Below are positions 9,401-16,008 of a stretch of 56,379 nucleotides of DNA, one piece after another. Every line of letters begins with the position of its first letter. Position 1 is the stretch's first letter. The DNA lies in assembly GCA_033763695.1 (NCBI GenBank), contig JANRKB010000009.1, positions 1 through 56,379 on the forward strand. Direction: 5' to 3'. A model generated the notes under the pieces. It was given only the letters and a program-made list of their open reading frames with translations, did not search any database and was not told the DNA's origin. The position numbers and the translations under genes were made by a program. The stretch comes from JANRKB01 sp033763695. GTDB lineage: Bacteria > Planctomycetota > Phycisphaerae > Phycisphaerales > UBA1924.

Positions 9401-9838
9401 GTGTGGGGATACCCCGCCGCCAACGCCGGCTCGCTCACCGGCGACGTCGCGGGACAGATCCGCATCATCGGTTTTGGCCTCGTCAATCTCGACGGCACGT
9501 TCCACGGCGTCATCCAACCGGGGCTTTCGACGCAGTGCTCCGATTCGCGTCCGGCGATCTCTGGTCCGTACATCTTTGGCGGGTTCTCATCGCTGGGCGT
9601 CAGCGGCACCGCTCCGGGTCGCTTCTTCACCATCGATACGACGCGCCCGACGAGCATCCGCCTGGTCGCGAGCACGCTGGCGGACTTCAACCGCGACGGG
9701 TTCATCGATTTCAGCGATTTCGATGACTTCGTGCTGGCGTTTGAGGCGGGCGACCCAATCTCCGACGTCAACGCCGACGGCTTCCTCGACTTCACCGACT
9801 TCGACGACTTCATCGCGCTGTTCGAAAGCGGGTGCTAA
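6428..9838 (+). CDS. Giant secreted beta-solenoid protein with C-terminal dockerin-like domain
   Basis: The 1136-residue product has a signal peptide (residues 1-28, ending ADAARAA) and a long Gly/Asn/Thr/Ser-rich region of short beta repeats. Recurring elements are L(T/S)GAG(D/K)L, NxGTI/L, ITGxG and WxxGxxxGxG, as in pectin-lyase-like or autotransporter-passenger beta-helices. Longer modules recur: a GSGxL/GAGDI unit, a W-x-G unit and an 'ENRGTMTWS' / 'ENQGLTTWS' / 'INRGTINWT' unit. Residues about 1085-1136 hold two EF-hand-like loops (DFNRDGFIDFSDFDDF and DVNADGFLDFTDFDDF) ending in Gly-Cys. The serine hydrolase at 21130-22347 ends in the same tag. Probably a cell-surface or extracellular adhesin or scaffold; no autotransporter barrel is present. 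Confidence 0.85.
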   Translation: MHRFAIRVRRLVGCAIVLCTMADAARAAVVTWTGLGTGSNAGLWSSPLNWSSNPSLPGVNDDVVIPSGFTGITLNAGVQSVRSVTVNAPITLVFDTLSVSSASVFNAGVTINGATLTGAGDITVNADTTWLKGKLQGTGKLIVAAGKTFTINPGANACTLSRPIEVRGTLKFLSGQLAFSGGSIVNRSGGVIRYEGATQAWLAGGSGNDVTNDPGATILKIDSGTYQFSGGVRLMNNGLVTIQAGTLDMASANAQTSGTFDVWTNATLRVSANHELLSGATITGSGLTRFTAATTTVSGSASVSNPIFTQTLTGAGDLTITGQLGEWQQGVFSGAGKTIIAAGANFAIKSASHTLVRTLENRGTMTWSVGAIGMGSGGVGGTINNVSGGQFNISAAEQCIGASGVSAINNSGTITKTSAATTPLVLNGGALTFNNNGLVQVQGGTLKLDLGGSHSGNFNISTGATLSMGATHTFTSTGQVSGAGTWLLPSAPVANATFAGVVSFGGTVDMRSGTLAFNNSAFLTNLTHSGGTLTGSGQIAISGNASWTAGAIDGTGLLLVSSGGSLSIAGTTGLTLKRNFENQGLTTWSAANISVSPPTGQPASTVVTLTNKSTGNFVCATGAANLSIFAVGGSQATFTNLQGVVRKTGSGSVSFDRDASPSLCAFNNTLGTVYVDQGAFNIKNGGSSSGTFVLAAGTTLNLAPVSGLATGYTFTNGSEVSGAGKLVLPSGSPIALAGAVKWGNTDLSGQTISGTGDLSISGVSNWTAGSLNAAGELTILPGATLNVYGSSHTLAQHLINRGTINWTGGPIAINNAELLNDVGGVFNMTLADSIIGAGGTPVLRNLGTIVKSGAGTVALANSSSSITLDNPGRIEVLQGVLSLPSAIAQKTNYTLSAGTWVVGDGAELEIPAFQLRTLGGFVEMRGPGSTFAPLRFLSIINGGLTLTDGRSFKATPNGGELINNGSITIRPGSELTIIGSYSQLPGALFESVWGYPAANAGSLTGDVAGQIRIIGFGLVNLDGTFHGVIQPGLSTQCSDSRPAISGPYIFGGFSSLGVSGTAPGRFFTIDTTRPTSIRLVASTLADFNRDGFIDFSDFDDFVLAFEAGDPISDVNADGFLDFTDFDDFIALFESGC

Positions 9839-9981
9839 TCGCCGTTTGCGCGAAAATGCCAAAATCGCGTCGTCGTTGGGCAAGATTCTGGTAAATTGCG
9901 TTCGCGGTTCTCGGACGGGTCTTCGGCGGCCTGTCGCCGCAAGGGGTCACTCTGCGATTCACAAGTGGATCGGAGGTTCCT

Positions 9982-10218
9982 GTGCGCATCACCAAGTCTC
10001 TCGCGTCGAAACTGGTTCTAGGCGGCGTCATCCTGGCTGCGGCGATCACCGGCACGTCGTCGCTCGCCGCCGGCCCGTTCGTCAAGGGCTGCAACAAGGG
10101 CGTGAACTGCCTCGACGTCTGGCGTCCTGTGCTCTGCCCCAACGGCCAGATCTACAGCAACGACTGCTACGCCGCGAAGGCGTGCCAGACCGGCTGCACC
10201 CCCGCGGGCGCAATCTGA
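9982..10218 (+). CDS. Small secreted six-cysteine Kazal-like protein
   Basis: A 78-residue product starting at GTG, with a near-perfect CGGAGG ribosome site 6 bases upstream. Residues 1-30 are a signal peptide (LVLGGVILAAAITG). The mature 48 residues contain six cysteines at 37, 43, 52, 62, 68 and 72. The RPVLCPNG-IYSNDCYAAKAC pattern resembles Kazal-type inhibitor domains (PVCGxDGxTYxNxCxA), so a protease-inhibitor or disulfide-knot role in the periplasm or outside is possible. It follows the solenoid protein by 143 bases and has its own terminator, so it is probably an independent unit. The Kazal call is a pattern match only. Confidence 0.7.
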   Translation: MRITKSLASKLVLGGVILAAAITGTSSLAAGPFVKGCNKGVNCLDVWRPVLCPNGQIYSNDCYAAKACQTGCTPAGAI

Positions 10219-10244
10219 AGCAGGCCAGTCCAAGATCACTTCAT

Positions 10245-10276
10245 CGCCCGTCGCGTGAGCGCGTGACGGGCGTTTT
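10245..10276 (+). terminator. Intrinsic terminator
   Basis: Stem CGCCCGTC / GACGGGCG with an additional inner GCG/CGC pairing, followed by TTTT. It ends the Kazal-like gene, 26 bases after its stop and just before the convergent thioredoxin gene. Confidence 0.8.
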
Positions 10277-10302
10277 CATTGGGTCGGTGGGCGATTCGAT
10301 CG

Positions 10303-10896
10303 TCAGCCCGCGGCGTCGATCAGCGCAAGCCGCAGATCGCGGAGGCTCTCATCGTCGAGCACGCCGGGCCAGGCCTTGATGACGTGTCCGGCTTTGTCGA
10401 TCAGCACCGCGCTGGGTGTGATGTTGATCTGGCGGAGCCAGGTGGTGCGAGCGTCGCGTGCGAAGACGAGGCTGGGTTCGCCGAGCGTGGCGGCTTCGTG
10501 CGCGAGGTCTTCGGGCTTGGTGGCGTCCAGCAGCACCCACACCACGCGGAGTCGATCGGCGGAAGCCGCGGCGAGCGCTTCGCGATACTGCGGCGCGGTC
10601 TGCACGCAATAGCCGCAGCCCATGCCCACAGCGATGACCAGTGTGGCGCGATCGGACGCCAAGTCCAAGGACTTGGCGACGCCGGCGGCGTCGATCAGCG
10701 CGAGGGGCGCGAGTGGCGTGCCCGCGGGGAGCGTGACGGGCGGTGGCGTGAGCCGCGCGATCTGGGCCTTGAGGTCGCGATTCTGGCGTGCGAGCAGGAA
10801 CGAAAGCCCGGAAAGCCCGCACACGGCAAAGACCAGCGTGATGGTCGTGGCGTGCGGTCGCGTCGCGGCGGGGCTGGTGGCGGCTGGTTCAACCAT
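10303..10896 (-). CDS. Membrane-anchored thioredoxin-like (TlpA/ResA-type) protein
   Basis: A 197-residue protein with a short cytoplasmic N-terminus, a membrane anchor at residues 18-36 and a thioredoxin-fold domain facing outward. The redox motif is Cys94-Gly-Tyr-Cys97 in VGMGCGYCVQTAP. The cis-Pro loop is visible as NITPSAVLIDKAGHV, and an AHEAATLGEPSLVFARD segment separates them. Such proteins reduce or oxidise periplasmic disulfides, for example in cytochrome c maturation. The ATG at 10896 is the first that leaves a complete anchor. It lies 58 bases downstream of the GspG-like gene on the same strand, so the two may form an operon. Confidence 0.85.
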   Translation of the reverse strand: MVEPAATSPAATRPHATTITLVFAVCGLSGLSFLLARQNRDLKAQIARLTPPPVTLPAGTPLAPLALIDAAGVAKSLDLASDRATLVIAVGMGCGYCVQTAPQYREALAAASADRLRVVWVLLDATKPEDLAHEAATLGEPSLVFARDARTTWLRQINITPSAVLIDKAGHVIKAWPGVLDDESLRDLRLALIDAAG

Positions 10897-10954
10897 GTCG
10901 CCAGCGTATCGCACGCCCGCGCATCTGGTCAGAATCGTCGCGACGGATCGCGGT

Positions 10955-11674
10955 TCAGATTGGCGTGGAGCGTTTCTTGGGCGGCGGCGTGGTGTGGGCC
11001 GGAGCCTCCGGAGCATCGGACTCGTGGATGGGGCCGACGTCGGTGTGGAACTCCTTGTGCCATCCGCCGTGCTTGAAGGCTTCGATGACCTCTTCGGCGT
11101 TGTCGGGGCCGACATGGTCGAACATGGGGCCGGGCGGCAGATCGAAGTCGTCGCCGGTGCCGGGCGTGCCATCGGGGCCGTCACTCTTGAGGGTGAAGGA
11201 CTGGCCGTCGGTGCCGACGCTGTAGTTGTAGTAGTTGCCCCACTGGTCCTTGAGCTGTTCGTCGGTGAGGCCCGAGAGTTCGAGCAGCGATGCGGGCACG
11301 AAGCCTGCATCGGCGCGATACGCCTCGACCGCGGCGGCGATGGCCTTGTAGTCGTCGGCGTACTCCATGTGCTGGCGGGCCAGATGGACGCCCGCGGCAA
11401 CGCCGCCTGCCGCCACCAGGCCGGCGAGCAGCGCGACGAAGACCCAGACCGATCCGATGAGACCCAGCACAAAGCCCGCGAAGGCAAAGCCGCGCGGCTT
11501 GCGGAAGAGCGCGAAGAACGAGAGCACGAGGCCGATGGGAGAGATGACGCCGCAGGTGGCGATGAGGCAGGTGAGCGAGACGACGAAGCCAGCAACGCCG
11601 AGGCTGTTGGAGGGGCGAACGCCCGGCGCGGGGCGGGCGACGTGGTCCGGCGAACAGGAGCATGCGTGTGCCAT
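10955..11674 (-). CDS. DUF4190-like membrane domain fused to a GspG-like pseudopilin head
   Basis: A 239-residue protein. The N-terminus is Cys-rich (HACSCSPDH), followed by two membrane segments at about 26-57 and 64-98 resembling DUF4190 (SPIGLVLSFFALFRKPRGFAFAGFVLG). Residues 103-180 match the globular head of type II secretion major pseudopilins: a helix (DYKAIAAAVEAYRADAG), then L-KDQWGNYYNYSVG...DGPDGTPGTGDDFDL, comparable to the DPWGxPYxY and SxGxDGxxGTxDDI blocks of GspG. There is no prepilin peptidase site, so the head is held by a polytopic anchor instead. The C-terminus is Pro/His/Lys-rich. Role unknown. Confidence 0.75.
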   Translation of the reverse strand: MAHACSCSPDHVARPAPGVRPSNSLGVAGFVVSLTCLIATCGVISPIGLVLSFFALFRKPRGFAFAGFVLGLIGSVWVFVALLAGLVAAGGVAAGVHLARQHMEYADDYKAIAAAVEAYRADAGFVPASLLELSGLTDEQLKDQWGNYYNYSVGTDGQSFTLKSDGPDGTPGTGDDFDLPPGPMFDHVGPDNAEEVIEAFKHGGWHKEFHTDVGPIHESDAPEAPAHTTPPPKKRSTPI

Positions 11675-11799
11675 GGCCGTCTCCGACGAGGGCACGCGGT
11701 GCGGGAGGGAGCGCCGAGAAACGTGCCTCACACGCGTTGTTCGGAAGGTGTGCCGCGGGGTTTCACGCCGGGTGTGGACGCCGTGGCCGGCGCGTCCGA

Positions 11800-11805
11800 T
11801 ACAGT
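11800..11805 (+). promoter_or_regulatory. Possible -10 element for a leaderless HAD transcript
   Basis: TACAGT lies 5 bases before the ATG of the HAD gene. Used as a -10 element it would put the transcript start at the ATG, and no Shine-Dalgarno sequence is visible there. The -35 region is poor (TGGACG with a 19-base spacer). Confidence 0.25.
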
Positions 11806-11810
11806 GCGGC

Positions 11811-12578
11811 ATGACGACGCCTGCTTCGCGACGGTTTGATGCCGTCATCTGCGACATCGACGGCTGCCTGGCCCCGGAATCGACCGCGCCGATGGACGCG
11901 CCCGCGCTGGCGCGGATCGCGGAGTACAACACGCTGGCCCAGACGCGGCGTGATCGACCGGTGGTGACGCTGTGTTCGGGGCGGCCGCAGCCGTTTGTGG
12001 AGGCGTTGTGTCGGCTGCTGCAGAACACGACCGTGCCGTGCGTGGCGGAGAATGGCGTGTGGCTGTTTGACCCGCGCGACAGCCGCTTCCTGATCGATCC
12101 GGCGATCACGGATGCGCATCTGGACGCGGTGGAGGAGGCGGAGCACTGGGTGCGGCATGAACTGGGGCCGCGCGGCGTGGTGATCCAGCCCGGCAAGGCG
12201 GCGTCGCTCTCGATCTGGCACCCCGACACGGCGATGCTCAAGGCGATGCAGCCGCGCTTGCGCGAGGAGTTTGCCAAGCGTGCGTGGCCGCTGCGGGTGT
12301 CGGCGACGGTGGCGTGGATCAACTGCGACCTGGCGCACATCAGCAAGGCGAGCGGCGTGAAGCGGTTGGTGGCCGAGACTGGGCTGAGCCGCGAGCGACT
12401 GGCGGGCGTCGGTGACATGCCCAGCGATCAGGCGATCGCGGACAACGTGTCGTTCTTCGCGTGCCCGGCGAACGCCGATCCGACGCTGGCTCGCGGCGCG
12501 GACTTCGTGAGCCAGCGGCATGAGGTGCTGGGCGTGCTGGACATCCTGGAACATGTGCGCACGCTGAATGCAGGATGA
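11811..12578 (+). CDS. HAD-superfamily hydrolase (Cof/MPGP-like phosphatase)
   Basis: A 255-residue cytoplasmic phosphatase. Motif I is CDIDGCLAPE, with nucleophile Asp15 and acid/base Asp17; motif II is TLCSGRPQ; motif IV is GVGDMPSDQAIA. A C2-type cap domain lies between (about 85-190). SGRPQPFVEALC and the late GDMPSD block resemble phosphoglycolate or mannosyl-3-phosphoglycerate/sucrose phosphate phosphatases, so substrate cannot be fixed. The start ATG at 11811 lacks a ribosome site and follows a TACAGT hexamer. The frame is open far upstream, but that part is antisense to the GspG-like gene. It ends 175 bases before the deoxyhypusine synthase homologue. Confidence 0.88.
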   Translation: MTTPASRRFDAVICDIDGCLAPESTAPMDAPALARIAEYNTLAQTRRDRPVVTLCSGRPQPFVEALCRLLQNTTVPCVAENGVWLFDPRDSRFLIDPAITDAHLDAVEEAEHWVRHELGPRGVVIQPGKAASLSIWHPDTAMLKAMQPRLREEFAKRAWPLRVSATVAWINCDLAHISKASGVKRLVAETGLSRERLAGVGDMPSDQAIADNVSFFACPANADPTLARGADFVSQRHEVLGVLDILEHVRTLNAG

Positions 12579-12677
12579 AACTGGCGCGGGCAGGTTGCGT
12601 ACTATTCGGCGTCCGCCGCGCCACCCCCGCGGCGTTCACTCACATGACGAGGCCAGGGGGGATGGCCGCACGCAACA

Positions 12678-12738
12678 GGCATCGGGCATCAGGCATTGGG
12701 CATCAGTCACTGATGCCAGATGCCCGGTGCCTGGTGCC
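12678..12738. repeat. Long hairpin built from GGCATC-type units
   Basis: Tandem GGCATC/GGGCATCA/GGCATT units on the left are answered by their complements on the right, giving a stem of about 29 positions with two mismatches and several G-U pairs around a TCA loop. The core GGCATCAG / CTGATGCC (12699-12706, 12710-12717) is perfect. It ends 15 bases before the deoxyhypusine synthase ATG, so in RNA it could affect translation initiation. Confidence 0.75.
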
Positions 12739-12753
12739 TCTGGAGCCTTCCTC

Positions 12754-13887
12754 ATGGCAAAGTGGACCAAGAAAGACCTGCTCTCCCGTCCGATCGAGCA
12801 CATCGATGTCGCGTCCTTTGACGGCCGCAAGATCATCGATGCGTATCGCGACATGGCCTATTCGGCCCGCACGCTCGCGAACGCGGCCGACATCTACAGC
12901 ATGATGCTCAAGGACAAGGACTGTGCCGTCATCCTGACGCTCGCGGGCTCGCTGATCAGCGCGGGGCTGAAGAAGGCCATCGTCACGATGCTCGAGAACA
13001 ACATGATCGACGCGATCGTGTCGACGGGCGCGAACATCATCGACCAGGACTTCTTCGAAGGCCTGGGCTTCAAGCACTACATCGCCCCCGGCAGCCCCGA
13101 GGCCCCGCCGGTGGACGACATGACGCTGCGCGACATGATGATCGATCGCATCTACGACACCTACATCAACGAGGACGATCTGCGTGACTGCGACGCCGCC
13201 ACGCACGCGATTTTCAATGAGTTCGCCCCGGGCGCGTACTCGTCGCGCGAGTTCATCGAGGCGATGGGCGCGTTCCTGGCCAACAGCGGCAAGTACAGCA
13301 AGAACGAGAGCATCGTCAAGACCGCGTACCTCAAGCGCGTGCCGATCTTCGTCCCCGCGTTCAGCGATTGCTCGGCGGGCTTCGGCATCGTGCTGCAGCA
13401 GACCGAGGCGATTGAAGAAGGCCGCGGCTTGGTCGCGTTCGACAGCGGCAAGGACTTCCGCGAACTCACCGACATCAAGCTCGCCTGCAAGGACACCGGC
13501 CTCTTGATGCTCGGCGGCGGCGTGCCCAAGAACTTCGCCCAAGACATCGTTGTGGCGGCGGAACTGCTCAACGAGCGCAAGGGCGGCAAGGCCCGCGGCG
13601 ACATCGGCATGCACAAGTACGCCATCCAGATGACCGTCGCCGACAGCCGCGACGGCGCGCTCAGCGGCTCGACGCTGCGTGAGGCCTGCTCGTGGGGCAA
13701 GGTCGATGTCGTTCACGAGCAGATGGTCTTCGGCGAGCTGTCGGCCCTGTTCCCGATCCTCGCCAGCGACGCGCTGCATCGCGGCGAGTGGAAGAAGCGC
13801 AAGGGCTTCAAGTTCGCGGATCTCTTCGAGAAGGGCGACGGCGTGCCGCAGTTCGTGTCGCTGAAGAAGAAGGCCGCGAGCCGGTAA
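12754..13887 (+). CDS. Deoxyhypusine synthase family protein
   Basis: A 377-residue homologue of deoxyhypusine synthase, the NAD- and spermidine-dependent enzyme that modifies eIF5A in eukaryotes and archaea. Visible family blocks: TLAGSLISAGLKK, VSTGANIIDQDFFE, KNESIVKTAYLKRVPIFVPA, ALSGSTLREA and SWGKV. Lys316 in SWGK corresponds to the catalytic lysine that carries the butylamine intermediate. Bacteria lack eIF5A; bacterial members are thought to make homospermidine or other polyamine conjugates, so substrate is uncertain. The ATG at 12754 starts at the conserved MAKWTKKDLL. There is no clear ribosome site because the repeat hairpin occupies the leader. A strong terminator follows. Confidence 0.9.
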   Translation: MAKWTKKDLLSRPIEHIDVASFDGRKIIDAYRDMAYSARTLANAADIYSMMLKDKDCAVILTLAGSLISAGLKKAIVTMLENNMIDAIVSTGANIIDQDFFEGLGFKHYIAPGSPEAPPVDDMTLRDMMIDRIYDTYINEDDLRDCDAATHAIFNEFAPGAYSSREFIEAMGAFLANSGKYSKNESIVKTAYLKRVPIFVPAFSDCSAGFGIVLQQTEAIEEGRGLVAFDSGKDFRELTDIKLACKDTGLLMLGGGVPKNFAQDIVVAAELLNERKGGKARGDIGMHKYAIQMTVADSRDGALSGSTLREACSWGKVDVVHEQMVFGELSALFPILASDALHRGEWKKRKGFKFADLFEKGDGVPQFVSLKKKAASR

Positions 13888-13911
13888 GAGTCGCGTGAGT
13901 GAATGAACTTC

Positions 13912-13938
13912 AAAGCCCCGGCGTAGGCCGGGGTTTTT
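13912..13938 (+). terminator. Intrinsic terminator of the deoxyhypusine synthase gene
   Basis: Stem CCCCGGC / GCCGGGG with tetraloop GTAG, flanked by AAA and TTTTT; 24 bases after the stop codon. Confidence 0.9.
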
Positions 13939-14315
13939 GTTTGTCGGGGTGCCAAATCGCACGGAAAACTGTCACCACCAAAAACCACTGGCTTGCGCTA
14001 TGCGATGGTGAGGTCGGCGGGGCATGTCCGCGCGAGAGATCGGAATCACGGGCAGAGCGGCCCACGGCGCAGGCGGTTCGAACGCTGCGACGCGGACGCA
14101 CTGCGCGGCCGGTCCGTCGCGTCGGGTCTGATCTGTCGCGATGCGTTGGTGTGGTGCATCGAGAGAGGGCGCATCACGCCGTCCGGAGTTGGGAGAACGT
14201 CGCGCGGCATGCCGCCGCCGCGCGTTCGTGTGTGTTCGGCGGCATTGGTTGGTGTTCGCGCCACTCGGCGCGGGCATGAGGAGTCGGCGCGTCGCGCCGC
14301 ACAAGGGAGAAGCAC
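13939..14315 (+). other. Intergenic region before the DUF4394 gene
   Basis: About 375 GC-rich bases with several unsupported short frames. I see no convincing gene or promoter. An AAGGGAGA ribosome site lies at its right end. Confidence 0.3.
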
Positions 14316-15191
14316 ATGAAGCGCATGCAGTTGATGATTGTCGCCGCGGCGGTTGTCGCATCGGCGGGTCTGGCTCACGCGGAGATCGCGTACGGCGTGA
14401 CGGCGCAGGGCCGCCTGGTGTCGTTCGACACCGGCGCGCCGAGCAGCCTGCTTTCGGGCTTTGCGATCTCGGGGCTTGCCAACAACGAGCAGATCTCGGG
14501 CATCGACTTCCGGCCCAATGACGGATTCCTCTACGGCCTGGGCAGCCAGAACAACTGGTATCGCATCAACACGAGCAACGGCCAGGCGACGCTCGTTGCG
14601 GCGCTGACGATGCCGCTGAACGGCGCGAGCTTCGGCACCGATTTCAATCCGACCGGGCCTGTCGCGTTCCGCATCGTGAGCAACACCGGCAAGAACTATC
14701 GCATGACCAACCCGGGCACGGGCGCGACGATTGTGCAGGACACCGATCTGAACTATGTCGCGGGTGATTCACGCTTCGGGACCAAGCCCAATGTCACGCA
14801 CGTCGCGTACACCAACAGTTTCGCGGGCGCGACCTCGACGGTGCTCTACGGCATCGACGCGGGCACCGACACGCTGGTGCGTTTCGGCTCGCCGAACGCG
14901 GGCACGCTGAACACGGTCGGCACGCTGGGCATGGGCACGAACCTGAACATCAATGTGCTTGGCGGCTTTGACATCTCGGGCGCGACGGGCATGGCGTATG
15001 CCGTCACGCAGAACACGTCGCTTTCGCGCTCGACGCTGTGGGGCATCAACCTCATGACGGGCGCGGGCATGGATCTGGGCGAAGTCGCCGGCGGCGAGAC
15101 GCTGGTGGCGTTCTCGATCGTGCCGTCGCCTGCAAGCCTCGGCGTGCTGGGCGCGGGCCTGCTCGCGGCGGGTCGTCGTCGGCGCGTGTGA
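14316..15191 (+). CDS. DUF4394 domain secreted protein with PEP-CTERM-like tail
   Basis: A 291-residue secreted protein. The signal peptide covers residues 1-22 (MIVAAAVVASAGLAHA). The body is a DUF4394 domain, predicted beta-propeller-like: GIDFRPNDGFLYGLGSQNN, GTDFNPTGPVAFRIVS, NYRMTNPGTGA, DTDLNYVAGD. The C-terminus is VPSPASLGV...AAGRRRRV, a PEP-CTERM-like sorting tail (Pro-rich motif, hydrophobic stretch, Arg cluster), so it is probably processed and attached to the surface. The ATG has AAGGGAGA 8 bases upstream. Convergent with greA across a long hairpin. Confidence 0.9.
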   Translation: MKRMQLMIVAAAVVASAGLAHAEIAYGVTAQGRLVSFDTGAPSSLLSGFAISGLANNEQISGIDFRPNDGFLYGLGSQNNWYRINTSNGQATLVAALTMPLNGASFGTDFNPTGPVAFRIVSNTGKNYRMTNPGTGATIVQDTDLNYVAGDSRFGTKPNVTHVAYTNSFAGATSTVLYGIDAGTDTLVRFGSPNAGTLNTVGTLGMGTNLNINVLGGFDISGATGMAYAVTQNTSLSRSTLWGINLMTGAGMDLGEVAGGETLVAFSIVPSPASLGVLGAGLLAAGRRRRV

Positions 15192-15213
15192 GTCAGCGAG
15201 AACGTGAGAACAC

Positions 15214-15257
15214 CAATCAGCCTCGGAGCGGCATTCATGCTGCCCCGGGGCTGGTTG
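15214..15257. terminator. Bidirectional terminator hairpin between convergent genes
   Basis: About 20 paired positions with a few G-U pairs and one mismatch around a TTCA loop. It lies 23 bases past the DUF4394 stop and 31 bases beyond the greA stop. T-runs are weak on both sides. Confidence 0.7.
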
Positions 15258-15287
15258 TCTGTTGGGGCGAATGGGTGAGGTGATGCG

Positions 15288-15758
15288 TCAGGAGACGATC
15301 TCAACGATCTGGAACTGCTTGACGCCGCGCGGCGCGGTGACGCGGATCGTCGAGCCGACCTTGGCCTTCATGAGCGCTTCGCCCATGGGGCTGTTGACGG
15401 TCACTTCGACGTAGTCGGTGCTGGCGTCAGTCGCCTCGCCGACGAGGCGATAGAGGTCTTCATCACCCGAGCCAAGCTCGCGCAGCTTGACGATGTTGCC
15501 CAGGAACACCACGCCCTCGACGGCCTTGGACATCTTCTCGTCGATGACGCTGATGTTGGCGATGCGCTCCTGCAGGCGGCGGATCTCGGCCTCTTCCATG
15601 CCCTGCTGTTCGCGGGCGGCGTGATAGTCGCCGTTCTCCTTCAGGTCGCCCAGCGCGCGGGCCTCGGCGATGCGATTGGAGATCACGGGCCGGTTCGCGA
15701 TGAGCGCGGCGAGGCGTGCTTCGATCTGCTGCTTCTCAGCGGGCGTCACCAGTTCCAT
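15288..15758 (-). CDS. greA: Transcription elongation factor GreA
   Basis: A 156-residue factor that rescues backtracked RNA polymerase by stimulating transcript cleavage. The N-terminal coiled coil (residues 1-75) carries the acidic tip in ALGDLKENGDYHAAREQQ, where Asp and Glu position the catalytic Mg. The C-terminal FKBP-like domain includes VFLGNIVKLRE, YRLVGEATDA and SPMGEALMKAKVGS. Full family length; the ATG at 15758 begins at the conserved start. A TATCTT promoter candidate lies about 200 bases upstream. Monocistronic. Confidence 0.96.
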   Translation of the reverse strand: MELVTPAEKQQIEARLAALIANRPVISNRIAEARALGDLKENGDYHAAREQQGMEEAEIRRLQERIANISVIDEKMSKAVEGVVFLGNIVKLRELGSGDEDLYRLVGEATDASTDYVEVTVNSPMGEALMKAKVGSTIRVTAPRGVKQFQIVEIVS

Positions 15759-15954
15759 ACCAGACTCCAGTCACAACCAGTCAAGCGAGCACACGCCGCG
15801 AGCGTGGGCGGAGAGGTTCTCGGCGAGGCGTCCGAGCAGTCGCCCGATGGCATGATCGCCACCGGCACGCGGTCCGGATCGCCTGTCAGACGCCCCTCCA
15901 AACAACGAGCAGCGTTCGGAGACGCGGGACGCGTGCCGGAAACGCTGCGGCGGA

Positions 15955-15984
15955 AAGATAGGCGCATACCAAACCGAGAGCCAA
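15955..15984 (-). promoter_or_regulatory. Candidate greA promoter
   Basis: On the minus strand, TTGGCT, an 18-base spacer and TATCTT (plus-strand 15979-15984 and 15955-15960). It implies a leader of about 190 bases before the greA ATG. Confidence 0.4.
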
Positions 15985-16008
15985 CGCAGGGTGTTCAACG
16001 GGCCTGCG

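Noticed and set aside
12703..13962. Minus-strand frame opposite the deoxyhypusine synthase gene
   Set aside because: Antisense shadow; the plus-strand protein carries the complete family signature.
13899..14319. Plus-strand ORFs between the deoxyhypusine synthase terminator and the DUF4394 gene
   Set aside because: Arg/Ala-rich random-looking translations without ribosome sites.
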